53,125 nucleotides of DNA from contig URDK01000006.1 in the NCBI GenBank assembly GCA_900546485.1, positions 1 through 53,125 of the forward strand, read 5' to 3'. Position 1 is the stretch's first letter. Every line of letters begins with the position of its first letter. Under the pieces are notes generated by a model. The model was not told the origin of the DNA, ran no database searches, and was given only the letters and a program-made list of their open reading frames with translations. Below are positions 1-8,489 of the stretch, in pieces. This stretch comes from an uncultured Eubacteriales bacterium. Lineage in GTDB: Bacteria > Bacillota > Clostridia > Oscillospirales > Oscillospiraceae. A program made the translations under genes and the position numbers.

Positions 1-21
1 ATCCTCGCGGCGGTTTTCGTT

Positions 22-1107
22 TCAGTCTCCGAAGAAGATTCCGACGTCTCTCGCTGTCTGTATGAGCGGGTGGTCGGTGGGGAGGAACTTGGTGCGGCTC
101 GCAGCGTCGGCGAGCGGGACGTCCACTATGCGGCCCTCCTGTATGCCGACCATGGTGCCGTATTTCTTCTCCATGATGAGGCGCGCAGCGGCTGTGCCGA
201 ACTGGGTGGCCAGCACGCGGTCGTAGGGGCAGGGGGGACCGCCCCTCTGATAGTGGCCGGGCACGGTGACTCGCGTCTCCTGACCGGTCATGCTCTCCAG
301 CTCCGCGGCGATGCGGTAGGAGATGGTGGAGTGGCGGGAGGTCTCCTTCACGCGGCGGCGCTCCTCCTCGCTGAGCACAGCGTCGGTGCAGGACACGGCG
401 CCCTCGGCCACGGCGATTATGGAGAAGTTGCGCCCGCGCTTGCGGCGGTACTCGATGGCCGCGGCGACCTTTTCGATGTCGTAGGGGATCTCAGGTATGA
501 GCACGATGTCGGCGCCGGAGGCGATGCCGGCGTTGAGCGTCAGCCAGCCCGCGTCGCGGCCCATGAGCTCCACGAGGAACACACGGCTGTGGGAGCTCGC
601 GGTGGAGTGGATGTAGTCGATGACGTTGGTTGCGATGTCGACGGCGCTCTGGAAGCCGAAGGTGGTGTCCGTGCCCCAGATGTCGTTGTCGATGGTCTTG
701 GGCAGGGTAACGATATTCATACCGGCGTCCATGAGCAGCTTCGCGCTCTTCTGAGTGCCGTTGCCGCCCATGACAACGAGGCAGTCGAGGTTCAGGCGGT
801 TGTAGGTGTTCAGCATCGCGGGCATGAGGTCGTTGCCCTCGTCGTCCACTATGGCCTTTCCGGGTATGTATCTCTGGCGCGAGGTGCCGAGGATGGTTCC
901 GCCCTCAATGAGGATGCCGGAAAAGTCGCTGGGGTCCATGAACTTGTAGTCGCCCTCGATGAGGCCCTTGTAGCCGTCGTACATGCCGTAGATCTCGACA
1001 TTGTCGACGTACTGGAACAGCGCCTTGCCAACGCCGCGGATGGCCGCGTTCAGGCCCTGACAGTCGCCGCCCGAGGTAACGAGGCCGACTCTGGTGTTGC
1101 GTTTCAT
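22..1107 (-). CDS. pfkA: 6-phosphofructokinase
   Basis: Phosphorylates fructose 6-phosphate to fructose 1,6-bisphosphate in glycolysis, in the cytosol. The 361-residue protein has the N-terminal TSGGDCQGLNA loop (11-21), a phosphodonor loop GGNGT (114-118) and the catalytic PKTIDND segment (136-142, with Asp140 and Asp142). At 361 residues it is longer than the 320-residue allosteric E. coli type and fits the group III/mixed-substrate branch. In that family a Gly in GGxG goes with ATP use and an Asp with pyrophosphate use; here it is Gly, so ATP is inferred, although Lys137 of PKTIDND is shared with pyrophosphate enzymes. ATG start preceded by GGAGGG. It has its own consensus promoter just upstream. 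Confidence 0.95.
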   Translation of the reverse strand: MKRNTRVGLVTSGGDCQGLNAAIRGVGKALFQYVDNVEIYGMYDGYKGLIEGDYKFMDPSDFSGILIEGGTILGTSRQRYIPGKAIVDDEGNDLMPAMLNTYNRLNLDCLVVMGGNGTQKSAKLLMDAGMNIVTLPKTIDNDIWGTDTTFGFQSAVDIATNVIDYIHSTASSHSRVFLVELMGRDAGWLTLNAGIASGADIVLIPEIPYDIEKVAAAIEYRRKRGRNFSIIAVAEGAVSCTDAVLSEEERRRVKETSRHSTISYRIAAELESMTGQETRVTVPGHYQRGGPPCPYDRVLATQFGTAAARLIMEKKYGTMVGIQEGRIVDVPLADAASRTKFLPTDHPLIQTARDVGIFFGD

Positions 1108-1143
1108 AAATCACCCTCCAAATATACCTAACGTACCAAATGT

Positions 1144-1172
1144 ATCATACAACACCTCGCGCGCGCTGTCAA
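1144..1172 (-). promoter_or_regulatory. sigma-A promoter of pfkA
   Basis: On the minus strand TTGACA, 17-bp spacer, TATGAT, about 40 bases before the pfkA start. The -35 box overlaps the T-run of the mnmE terminator, so one gene's terminator abuts the next gene's promoter. Confidence 0.85.
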
Positions 1173-1207
1173 CAAAAAACTGCGTGGGGAGTCATTTCCC
1201 CACGCAG
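1171..1207 (-). terminator. mnmE intrinsic terminator overlapping the stop codon
   Basis: Perfect 10-bp stem CTGCGTGGGG/CCCCACGCAG (1180-1189 and 1198-1207) with an 8-base loop, followed on the minus strand by six T. The mnmE TGA stop is in the loop and the 5' arm encodes the conserved C-terminal F-C-V-G residues. Confidence 0.9.
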
Positions 1208-2556
1208 AAGCGCGAAAATATGCGATCGGTCACGTCGTCGCGGACGCTGCGGCCGGTGAGCTCGGCGAGGGCGGAGAGGGCATCCTCTGCCTCGGTGAGC
1301 ACGGCGTCGGGGGTGAGCCCGGAGGCAAGCGCGTCCCTCGCGGCGTCGAGAGCGGCGAGCGCGCGGCCCACGGCCTCGGCCTGCCTCGCGTTCGTGAGTA
1401 TCTCGCCCGCGGGGGCCGCCGGGGCGGGGAAGAGCTCCGCCACCGCCGAAGCGAGGGCCTCGAGCCCCTCGCCCGTGCGTGCGCTGAGGCTCACCACGGC
1501 GTCGAAGCCAGTGAGCTCCGCTGCGTCCAGCGCCCGGGGCAGGTCGGCCTTGTTCACAACGCCTATGGCCCGCTTCGCCGCCCGCGCGGCGGCAAGCGTC
1601 TCGGCGTCTGCGTCCGAGAGCGGCTCGGAGCCGTCGAACACCGCTATTGCCAACTCTGCACCCTCGGCGGCGGCAAAGGCCCGGCGCACGCCCTCGCGCT
1701 CGGCCTCATCAGCGGCCTCGCGCAGCCCAGCCGTGTCCGTCAGGCGCAGCAGCACCCCGCCGAGCAGGGCCTTTTCCTCAATCGTGTCCCGCGTCGTGCC
1801 CGGCTGCGCCGTGACTATCGCCCGGTCATAGCCCAAAATCGCGTTCAAAAGCGAGCTCTTGCCCGCGTTAGGGCGGCCGACTATCGCCGCGCGCACGCCC
1901 TCGCGCATGACCCGCCCGCGCTCGAAGCTCGCGAGCAGTTCGCGCAGCTCCGACGCCCCCGCGTCCAGGCGCGAGGCGTAGTTTGCAAGCTCAAAGGGCT
2001 CAATGTCCTCGTCCGGGTAGTCCAGCACGGCGTCAAAGTGAGATATTATGTCAACCACATCCGAGTACACCTGCTCGGCCCGGCGGCTGAGCGCGCCGCC
2101 GAGCTGTCCGGCGGCGTTGACGGCGGCCTCGGCTGTGGCAGCCTCGATGATGTCTATGACGGCCTCGGCCTCGGTGAGGTCGAGCATGCCGTTCAGGAAG
2201 GCGCGCTTGGTGAACTCGCCGGGCCCGGCCTGCCTGGCTCCGGCGGCAAAGAGCGCCTCGAGCGCGGCGCGCAGCACTACGGGGGAGCCGTGGCACTGCA
2301 GCTCGGCAGTATCCTCGCCGGTGTAGCTGTGCGGCGCGCGGCTGATGGTGCACAGGCAGATGTCGAGCACGCGCCCGGCGGCGTCCACGAGGCGGCCGTA
2401 GACGAGCTGGCGGTCCCGGTGTTCGGACATGGGCCGGCCGTCGGCGGGGCGGAACACGGCCTCTGCGGCGGCGACCGCCCCGGGACCGGAGACGCGGACT
2501 ATGCCGATTGCGGATACGACCTCGCCCGTGGCTATGGCTGCTATGGTATCAGGCAT
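1192..2556 (-). CDS. mnmE: tRNA uridine-5-carboxymethylaminomethyl modification GTPase MnmE
   Basis: Works with MnmG to modify the wobble uridine of several tRNAs. The 454 residues are the usual family length: N-terminal formyl-tetrahydrofolate binding domain (about 1-115), helical domain, and inserted G domain with G1 GRPNAGKS (227-234), TTRDT (255-259), DTAG (274-277) and NKAD (335-338). It ends in the diagnostic FCVGK, whose Cys451 is the conserved C-terminal cysteine. ATG start with AAAGGAG eight bases upstream. Followed by a terminator that begins within the gene. The next gene upstream (SLH protein) ends with its own terminator. Confidence 0.96.
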   Translation of the reverse strand: MPDTIAAIATGEVVSAIGIVRVSGPGAVAAAEAVFRPADGRPMSEHRDRQLVYGRLVDAAGRVLDICLCTISRAPHSYTGEDTAELQCHGSPVVLRAALEALFAAGARQAGPGEFTKRAFLNGMLDLTEAEAVIDIIEAATAEAAVNAAGQLGGALSRRAEQVYSDVVDIISHFDAVLDYPDEDIEPFELANYASRLDAGASELRELLASFERGRVMREGVRAAIVGRPNAGKSSLLNAILGYDRAIVTAQPGTTRDTIEEKALLGGVLLRLTDTAGLREAADEAEREGVRRAFAAAEGAELAIAVFDGSEPLSDADAETLAAARAAKRAIGVVNKADLPRALDAAELTGFDAVVSLSARTGEGLEALASAVAELFPAPAAPAGEILTNARQAEAVGRALAALDAARDALASGLTPDAVLTEAEDALSALAELTGRSVRDDVTDRIFSRFCVGK

Positions 2557-2571
2557 ATGGAAGGCTCCTTT

Positions 2572-2600
2572 AAAAAAAGCCGCCCCGGAGGACGGCTTTT
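2572..2600 (-). terminator. terminator of the rex-SLH unit
   Basis: Arms AAAAGCCGTC and GGCGGCTTTT on the minus strand (10 bp with one G-U pair), then a T-run. It lies between the SLH gene stop (2616) and the mnmE start. Confidence 0.85.
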
Positions 2601-2615
2601 GTGATGGTATGGTGT

Positions 2616-3641
2616 TTAGCCGAGCGATACGCTCTTACGCAGGGAGTCGTCAAACATCCTGGCGATTATGGCGGCAACCTCGCTTCTCTTTATCCCGCTG
2701 TCGGGGAGGAAGGAGCCGTCGTCAAGCGAACCGTCGAGAATGCCGGCGCGGTAGAAGGTGTATATCTCCTCATAGCCTATGCTGCCCGTGGCGACGTCTG
2801 GAATGGCGCCGTCGGCGATGTCGTTTATCGCGAGGTACTCAGAGGTGGGCAGGGCGTTGTAGAAGAGGCGGACATAGTCCCTGCGGCTGATGGGGGAATC
2901 GTACTCGCTGCGGGAGAGGCCGCCGTAGCTCTCGGGCGCGATGCCGTTCCTGACGGCGTAATCGACGTAGGTGGTGTACCAGGGATCGCCGTTGGTGAGG
3001 CTGATCTCGCCCTCATGGTAGAGCTGATGCATGCAGGCGGCTATTTTGATGGCCTGGGCGAGGGTGAAGCTCTCATCCGGGCCGTAGCGCCCCACGGCCA
3101 CGCCGTCTATGAGGCCCATGTCGACTGCGGCGTAGACATACTCAGCGTACCAGCTGCCCACGGGCACGTCGCTGAACGTGAGCGCGGAGGAGGTGGAGTA
3201 CGAGCCGCCGACGAGCAGGGTGGAGGCGGAGGAGGCGGTGACTGCGGCGCTGGAGTTCTCACAAACGATGTACATCTGGTTTTGATTCACGCGTCCGTTT
3301 TTGGCCTCGCCGCCGACGCTGACGTTGAGGAAAGCGCCGGAGGATATACTGACCGTGGCGGAGCCGGAGAGCAGCGTAACGGAGGCGCCCTCCTTGAGGC
3401 TCAACACCTGACCGGCGGAGAGGGACACGCGCGCCGCGCCGCTTGCCTGACCCGACTGCTGGAAGGCGGGGCGCAGGGCGGCCTCTATGCCGTCCGCGGC
3501 ATCCTCGACCAGGGCGTTTGCCCAGCTGTCGGCATAGCTCTTGGACACCAGCGGGTCCGAGGCGCTGCCCGCCGCGGAGGCGGTCACGGTGCCGCAGAGC
3601 AGCAGAAGCGTCAGAGCAAGGACAAGAAGACGTTTACGCAC
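2616..3641 (-). CDS. secreted SLH-domain protein
   Basis: Probable cell-surface protein held to secondary wall polymer by S-layer homology domains. Residues 1-24 form a signal peptide (basic start, Leu-rich core, ASA cleavage-type site). A Ser/Ala-rich middle (about 60-150) looks like a FecR/autotransporter-type beta region with no clear catalytic motif. Three SLH-type repeats follow, the first from FSDVPVGSWYAEYVYAAVDM (156-175), then about 218-268 and 278-331. GTG start preceded by GAGGTGG. It starts 12 bases after rex and is probably co-transcribed with it. Specific role unknown. Confidence 0.85.
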   Translation of the reverse strand: MRKRLLVLALTLLLLCGTVTASAAGSASDPLVSKSYADSWANALVEDAADGIEAALRPAFQQSGQASGAARVSLSAGQVLSLKEGASVTLLSGSATVSISSGAFLNVSVGGEAKNGRVNQNQMYIVCENSSAAVTASSASTLLVGGSYSTSSALTFSDVPVGSWYAEYVYAAVDMGLIDGVAVGRYGPDESFTLAQAIKIAACMHQLYHEGEISLTNGDPWYTTYVDYAVRNGIAPESYGGLSRSEYDSPISRRDYVRLFYNALPTSEYLAINDIADGAIPDVATGSIGYEEIYTFYRAGILDGSLDDGSFLPDSGIKRSEVAAIIARMFDDSLRKSVSLG

Positions 3642-3653
3642 GGGGCCACCTCG

Positions 3654-4331
3654 TCATTTCTGGTTCTTCGCAGCGGCAGCCGCCTCGGAGTCGATGCGCT
3701 CGGAGAGGTAGTAGCCGAGGGCGAGCAGGCTGTCGGAGAAGTGGATGTTCTCGACGATGACATCGCTCTCGGAGACGTCGAGCTCGACGTTGGTGAAGTT
3801 CCAGATGGCCTTGACGCCGTGGTCGACGAGCTCGTGCGCGGCCTTGTTGGCCATGATCTTGGGCACGGAGAGAACGGCCATATCCACCTTGTTGTTGTCG
3901 AAGATATGGGGCAGCTCGGAAATGTCGTGCACGCGGATGCCGGAGATGTCGGTGCCGATGAGCTCGGGCCTGACGTCGTAGGCGGCGAGCATATGGAAGC
4001 CGTACTGCTCGAAGCAGAAGTTCTCGATAAGCGCGCGGCCTATGTTGCCGACGCCGACGAGGATGACCGAGAAGTCGCGGTTCATGCCGAGTATGGAGGC
4101 GATCTCGCCGCGCAGGCCGGTGACGTTGTAGCCGTAGCCCTGCTGGCCGAATTCGCCGAAGCAGCTGAAGTCCTGCCTTATCTGGGAGGAGGTCAGCGAC
4201 ATCTGCCTGCCGAGCTCACCGGAGGATATGCGGTCCACACCCGCGGTCTTGAGCTCGTCCAGCTTGCGCAGATAGCGCGGCAGACGCCTTATAACGTTAT
4301 TGGATACCTTGAGCTGTTTCAATTTTCCCAC
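3654..4331 (-). CDS. rex: redox-sensing transcriptional repressor Rex
   Basis: Binds DNA when NADH is low and releases it when NADH rises, so fermentation and electron-transfer genes are induced. N-terminal winged helix (about 1-75, with SSGELGRQM and the SQIRQDFSCFGEFG segment), Rossmann domain with GVGNIG (about 93-98) and a C-terminal domain-swap helix. I chose the GTG at 4331 because AAGGA lies five bases before it; the TTG at 4334 is only two bases from that site. Driven by a near-perfect sigma-A promoter and followed by the SLH gene. Confidence 0.93.
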   Translation of the reverse strand: MGKLKQLKVSNNVIRRLPRYLRKLDELKTAGVDRISSGELGRQMSLTSSQIRQDFSCFGEFGQQGYGYNVTGLRGEIASILGMNRDFSVILVGVGNIGRALIENFCFEQYGFHMLAAYDVRPELIGTDISGIRVHDISELPHIFDNNKVDMAVLSVPKIMANKAAHELVDHGVKAIWNFTNVELDVSESDVIVENIHFSDSLLALGYYLSERIDSEAAAAAKNQK

Positions 4332-4382
4332 CAAGTTCCTTTTCTATCCTCTTAAAAGAGAGTAATCAGATTTCAGTCTAGA

Positions 4383-4411
4383 ATTATAGCACAGCCCCGC
4401 AAGCGTTTCAA
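4383..4411 (-). promoter_or_regulatory. sigma-A promoter of rex
   Basis: On the minus strand TTGAAA, 17 bp, TATAAT with an extended -10 TGC immediately before it. Leader of roughly 45 bases to the GTG start. I see no clear Rex palindrome over it. Confidence 0.87.
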
Positions 4412-4442
4412 GGGAAAATAATCTGTAAATCTTGCGAATTTA

Positions 4443-4486
4443 ACATAAAATCCCCTCAATTTGCCCAAAGAGGCAAACTGAGGGGA
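4443..4486 (-). terminator. terminator of the trmB-to-anti-sigma operon
   Basis: 15-bp stem (arms 4451-4465 and 4472-4486, one G-U pair) with a 6-base loop, then TTTTATG on the minus strand, 20 bases past the anti-sigma stop. Confidence 0.88.
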
Positions 4487-4505
4487 CGATAAAACCTGTG
4501 TGAGC

Positions 4506-5408
4506 TCACTTGAGCGCGTCCATAAGCTGGTCGGGGGAACCAACGGCGGAATACACCGTGCCTTCGCTTCCCTCGCAGACGAGGACGTTGCCGGAAACAT
4601 AGACGTTCAATTCCGCTGAGCCTTCGGTGTAGTAGATGGAAACACTGCAATACACCTCGTCGAGCGTCTTCGTATCCTGAGCCTGACCGGAGGGGCTCAG
4701 CAGCTCGGCGATGAGGCTGATGTTGGACGAGCCTGTGATGGTGGAGCTTCCGTCGGCGCAGGATATCTCGATGGAGGTTATCTGCTCGGCGTCGAGCGAA
4801 ACACCAGTGCTGTCAGCGCCGAACTGTTCAACGGAGGCGCCGTTCACCTCGGGCGCGGTCTCGTCCACGCCGTCATTTGCAGGGGCGGGCGTCTCGGACT
4901 CAGCGGGCTGCTCTTCGGGGATGAAATCCTTGTTGGAGGCCCCATCCTCCGGCAGGGCGCTGTCGGCGGCCTGCCCGTCCTCTTCGGAGTCGGCTGCGCG
5001 CGGGTCCAGTTCTCCGGGCGCGGCGGCGACGCCGAACTGCGCGGGCTGAGGTTCGCCCGCGGCGGCTCCCATACTGTCGGACGGCAAAGCCAGCCGCACT
5101 GTTGCCAGTACGGCCAGGCAGATGCAGGCGGCAAGGGCCAGGTAGCGGACCGGGCTCTTTCCGGGCTTCTTGGCCCGACTTGACCCATGGCCGCCCTGGG
5201 TGCGCACGGCGGCCATCACGCCTTCAGCAAAGTCTTCCGGCGCGGCCGTCTCCCCAAGCGAAAGGGAAATGGCATTGAACGCATCGTATACACGGCGACA
5301 GTTCACGCAGCTGTCAAGGTGTTTGAAAAGCCCGGTCTTCTGAGGCTCCGGCAGCTCGTCATCCACCAGCTGGCTGATCATTTCAAGATATCTGTCACAC
5401 TCGCTCAT
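4506..5408 (-). CDS. zinc-finger anti-sigma factor, membrane anchored
   Basis: Partner of the ECF sigma factor encoded just upstream. The N-terminal ZAS-type domain has Cys4 and the H30-x3-C34-x2-C37 zinc motif. One membrane segment at about 89-108 (YLALAACICLAVLATVRLAL) is followed by a long acidic Ala/Glu/Pro-rich outer linker (about 110-215) and a small C-terminal beta domain. Expected role: hold the sigma factor at the membrane until an envelope signal arrives. Its start overlaps the sigma stop by four bases (ATGA), so translation is coupled. No regulated promoter is visible in the window, so the stimulus is unknown. Confidence 0.87.
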   Translation of the reverse strand: MSECDRYLEMISQLVDDELPEPQKTGLFKHLDSCVNCRRVYDAFNAISLSLGETAAPEDFAEGVMAAVRTQGGHGSSRAKKPGKSPVRYLALAACICLAVLATVRLALPSDSMGAAAGEPQPAQFGVAAAPGELDPRAADSEEDGQAADSALPEDGASNKDFIPEEQPAESETPAPANDGVDETAPEVNGASVEQFGADSTGVSLDAEQITSIEISCADGSSTITGSSNISLIAELLSPSGQAQDTKTLDEVYCSVSIYYTEGSAELNVYVSGNVLVCEGSEGTVYSAVGSPDQLMDALK

Positions 5409-6025
5409 GCGTCCGCACCTCCCTTCCGCTCGTTTGACGCGATGGACCCCGGAATGTTCCCCTCTCGAATCAAAAACTCCGAAAGTTTTTTCCGGGCTCG
5501 GAAGATGCGTGATTTGACCGTGCCCTCCTCCAGCCCGAGGGCACGGCCTATCTCGTCGTAGCTCAGGCCGTTTATCTCGCGCAGGAGCAGTATCTCACGA
5601 TATTCGGGCGTGAGCTGATCCAGCCCGCGGCGTACGGACTCGCGCAGCTCGGTGCGCTCGAGTCTTGCCTCGGGCGAAAAACGCTCGTCCGGTATCTCCA
5701 GCTCGCCCTCCTCGCCGTCCTCATCCTCCCAGCTCAGGGAGACCGTGCGCCGCTTGGCGCGCCCGCGCAGGAAGTCGATGCAGATGTTGCTCGTCAGGCG
5801 GTAGAGCCAGACGGAGAACTTGCTCTCGCCGCGGAAGCTCGCAAGGGAGTTGAAGGCGCGTATGAACGCCTCCTGCGCCATGTCGCGCGCGTCCTCCTCA
5901 TTGCCCACCATCCGGAGCGCGAGGCTGTATACCTTATTTTGATGTTCAAGCACCAGGGCCTCGAATGCGTCCGTGTCACCGGCGCGCACCCGGAGGATGA
6001 TCTCAAGTTCTTCTTCCCGGGTCAT
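5405..6025 (-). CDS. ECF RNA polymerase sigma factor
   Basis: 206 residues with region 2 at about 20-90 (HQNKVYSLALRMVGNEEDARDMAQEAFIRAF, here spanning residues 28-58) and region 4 at about 140-190 (LLLREINGLSYDEIGRALGL and GTVKSRIFRARKKL). An acidic insert (EDEDGEEGELEIPDE) joins the two, as in SigW-like factors. It starts 11 bases after the dihydrouridine synthase and is translationally coupled to its anti-sigma factor, all within a tRNA-modification/DNA-repair operon. Confidence 0.92.
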   Translation of the reverse strand: MTREEELEIILRVRAGDTDAFEALVLEHQNKVYSLALRMVGNEEDARDMAQEAFIRAFNSLASFRGESKFSVWLYRLTSNICIDFLRGRAKRRTVSLSWEDEDGEEGELEIPDERFSPEARLERTELRESVRRGLDQLTPEYREILLLREINGLSYDEIGRALGLEEGTVKSRIFRARKKLSEFLIREGNIPGSIASNERKGGADA

Positions 6026-6036
6026 GCCATCACTCT

Positions 6037-7035
6037 CTATAATATATCATCCAGCGGCGGACGCCCCAGCGCGATGTCGCGCGCTATGGAGCGCAGCTCG
6101 TCCAGAGTTGAGATTCTTACCAATTTTTGCTTCCAGGCCGAGGAATGGGCCACACCCTTGAGATACCAGGGCAGACGCGCCCGGGCCTCTATGCAGGCAA
6201 GCCTCTCGCCCTTTTCCTCTGCGGCGGTCTCCACCTGACGCACGGCGGTGGCCATGCGCTCGGCGAGGGGCGGGCGCTCCGGCGGCTCACGGCCAGAGAG
6301 CACCGCGTTTATCTCGGCGAAGAGCCAGGGGTCGCCGAAGGCGCCGCGGCCGACCATGCAGGCGTCGGCGCCGGTATAGCTCAAGATGTGCGCCGCGTCC
6401 GCTCCGGAGAACACGTCCCCGTTCGCGATGACCGGCACCGAGACCGCGCGCTTTACATCTCTTATGACGTCCCAGTCGGCCCTTCCGGCGTACATCTGCA
6501 CCCGAGTCCTGCCGTGCACGGCTATTGCCGCGGCTCCGGCCTGTTCCAGGAGCACCGCCAGCTCTACGGCGTTGACTGACCCGCCGTCCCAGCCCTTGCG
6601 TATTTTGACCGTCACGGGAACGGGTACGGCCCCGGCGACCGCGGACACTATCTCCGCGGCGAGCTCCGGAGTGCGCATGAGCGCCGAGCCGTCGCCGGAC
6701 TTGACGACCTTGCCCACGGGGCAGCCCATGTTGATGTCTATTATCTCCGCGCCGGAGATGTCGAGCGCGCGTTTCGCGCCCTCGGCCATGGCCTCCGGCT
6801 CGTGGCCGAAGATCTGCGCCGAGACGGGCCTGCCGCCCTCGGGCACATGCAGCAGCGCGCCGGTTTTCCTGTCATTATAGCACAAAGCCTTGGCGCTGAC
6901 CATCTCGGTGTACACCAGCGCCGCGCCCTGCTCGAGACAGAGCCCGCGGAAGGCGGAATCCGTGACCCCGGCCATAGGCGCGAGCACCGCCCGGCCCGCA
7001 AACTGCACGCCGCCTATCGAAAAGCCCGCGCTCAC
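6037..7035 (-). CDS. dusB: tRNA-dihydrouridine synthase
   Basis: FMN enzyme that reduces uridine to dihydrouridine in tRNA D-loops. TIM barrel with LAPMAGVTDSAFR (18-30), the active-site loop NMGCPVGKV (catalytic Cys105), VKIRKGWDG, HGRTR and the FMN-binding ANGDV and GRGAFGDPW. 332 residues is the DusB-family size; the exact Dus class is inferred. The GTG start overlaps the stop of the exonuclease gene (GTGA). Confidence 0.93.
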   Translation of the reverse strand: MSAGFSIGGVQFAGRAVLAPMAGVTDSAFRGLCLEQGAALVYTEMVSAKALCYNDRKTGALLHVPEGGRPVSAQIFGHEPEAMAEGAKRALDISGAEIIDINMGCPVGKVVKSGDGSALMRTPELAAEIVSAVAGAVPVPVTVKIRKGWDGGSVNAVELAVLLEQAGAAAIAVHGRTRVQMYAGRADWDVIRDVKRAVSVPVIANGDVFSGADAAHILSYTGADACMVGRGAFGDPWLFAEINAVLSGREPPERPPLAERMATAVRQVETAAEEKGERLACIEARARLPWYLKGVAHSSAWKQKLVRISTLDELRSIARDIALGRPPLDDIL

Positions 7036-7784
7036 TTGAGGTCCAGCCCCACGGGGCAGTGGTCCGAGCCCATTATCTCAGGGCAGATGTAGGCCTTGTC
7101 GATGCGCTCGGCCAGACGGTTGGAGCAGAGGAAATAGTCGATGCGCCAGCCCACGTTCCGCTCCCTGGCCGCCGCGCGGTAGCTCCACCAGCTGTAAGCG
7201 CCCTCGAGCTCGGGGTAGAGATAGCGGAAGGTGTCCGTGAAACCCGCGTCGAGCAGCTCGGTCATCTTCTGTCGCTCCTCATCAGTGAAGCCGGGATTCA
7301 TGCGGTTGGTCTTGGGGTTTTTGAGGTCTATTTCCTCGTGCGCGACGTTCATGTCTCCGCAGACCACGACGGGCTTTATGTGGTCAAGTTCCACGAGGTA
7401 GTCGCGGAAGGCATCCTCCCACTGCATGCGGTAGTCGAGGCGCTTGAGGCCGTCCTGAGAGTTCGGCGTGTAGACGCAGACGAGGTAAAAGTCCTCGTAT
7501 TCGAGTGTTATGACCCGGCCCTCGGAGTCATGCTCGTCGTGGCCGAGGTTGTAGGAAACGCCGAGGGGCTTCACGCGCGTGAATACGGCGGTACCGGAAT
7601 AGCCCTTCTTTTCGGCGTAGCACCAGAACTGCTCGTAGCCGGGGAGGTCGAGCTCCAGCTGCCCGGCCTGCAATTTTGTCTCCTGCAGGCAGAATATGTC
7701 GGCGTCGAGGCCCCAGAAGATGTCCTCAAAGCCCTTTTTCATAACAGCGCGCAGGCCGTTGACATTCCAGGATATCATTCGCAT
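7032..7784 (-). CDS. xth: exodeoxyribonuclease III / AP endonuclease
   Basis: Cuts DNA at abasic sites and degrades 3' ends in base-excision repair. Begins MRMISWNVNGLRAV and carries LQETKL (catalytic Glu), the CGDMNVAHEEIDL motif, the NPGFTDEER stretch and a terminal SDHCPVGL (catalytic His). About 250 residues, normal for ExoIII. I chose the ATG at 7784, seven bases after GGGAGG; upstream open frame is only read-through of trmB. Overlaps trmB by ten bases and the dus gene by four. Confidence 0.94.
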   Translation of the reverse strand: MRMISWNVNGLRAVMKKGFEDIFWGLDADIFCLQETKLQAGQLELDLPGYEQFWCYAEKKGYSGTAVFTRVKPLGVSYNLGHDEHDSEGRVITLEYEDFYLVCVYTPNSQDGLKRLDYRMQWEDAFRDYLVELDHIKPVVVCGDMNVAHEEIDLKNPKTNRMNPGFTDEERQKMTELLDAGFTDTFRYLYPELEGAYSWWSYRAAARERNVGWRIDYFLCSNRLAERIDKAYICPEIMGSDHCPVGLDLK

Positions 7785-8428
7785 GGCCATACCTCCCCGC
7801 GTACCGCCACGAGGCGGTTTATCTTGACGCCCTGCTCGTGGAACTTGGCCTCGTAGTCGGTCATGACGCCCTGGATACCGTGCTCGTGGAGGTCGCGCGT
7901 GACCTCTTTGAGCGTCCAGCCGCAGTTCTGGAACTGCTCGAGGCTCCACTCATAGAGCGGGACGTTGTCGGTCTTGAGCCAGACCTCGCCGCCGGGAGGC
8001 AGGAGGTCGAAATACAGCTTTTGAAAACCCGGGGCCGTGAGGCGGCGCTTGAACTGCTTCTTTTTGGGCCAGGGGTCGGGGAAGTTTATGTAGATGCGCT
8101 CCACCTCGCCAGGTGCGAAAAACTCGGGCAGCAGCACGGCGTCGCGGTCGAGGAAGCGGACGTTCGTGAGCTTGGCGTCGCGTACGCGCTCCATGGCGAC
8201 GACCATGGCGTCGGGGACTTTTTCGACGGCGCAGAGCAGCGCGTCGGGCTCGGCGGCGGCCATGCCGGCGGTGAAGCGGCCCTTGCCGCAGCCCAGCTCA
8301 AGGCAGAGACGCGCATGTCCCGGGAAATCTTCGAGCCAGCGCCCGCGGTGGACTTCAGGTGTATTTTCAAGCAGCTCGGCGCACTTTTCCCAGCGCGGCA
8401 CGAGGTTGGGCTTTTTTCTCATTCTCAA
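7775..8428 (-). CDS. trmB: tRNA (guanine(46)-N7)-methyltransferase
   Basis: Makes m7G46 in the tRNA variable loop using S-adenosylmethionine. LELGCGKGRF (44-52) is the SAM loop and INFPDPWPKKK (114-124) the family signature; TDY and the C-terminal KFHEQG stretch also match. 217 residues. Likely TTG start at 8428 (giving MRMRKK); an ATG six bases inside is possible, and the ribosome binding site is weak. First gene of the five-gene operon. Confidence 0.94.
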   Translation of the reverse strand: MRMRKKPNLVPRWEKCAELLENTPEVHRGRWLEDFPGHARLCLELGCGKGRFTAGMAAAEPDALLCAVEKVPDAMVVAMERVRDAKLTNVRFLDRDAVLLPEFFAPGEVERIYINFPDPWPKKKQFKRRLTAPGFQKLYFDLLPPGGEVWLKTDNVPLYEWSLEQFQNCGWTLKEVTRDLHEHGIQGVMTDYEAKFHEQGVKINRLVAVRGEVWPCE

Positions 8429-8449
8429 GTCATATCACACTCCGCACCG

Positions 8450-8478
8450 ATGATAACATATCCCGGCGAAAACTTCAA
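8450..8478 (-). promoter_or_regulatory. promoter of the trmB operon
   Basis: On the minus strand TTGAAG, 17 bp, TATCAT with extended -10 TG. Divergent from the tRNA-Pro promoter 12 bases away. Confidence 0.75.
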
Positions 8479-8489
8479 CGAAGAAAAGG

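Noticed and set aside
2601..4355. Plus-strand open frame opposite the SLH protein and rex
   Set aside because: Covers two recognised minus-strand genes and has antisense-type composition.
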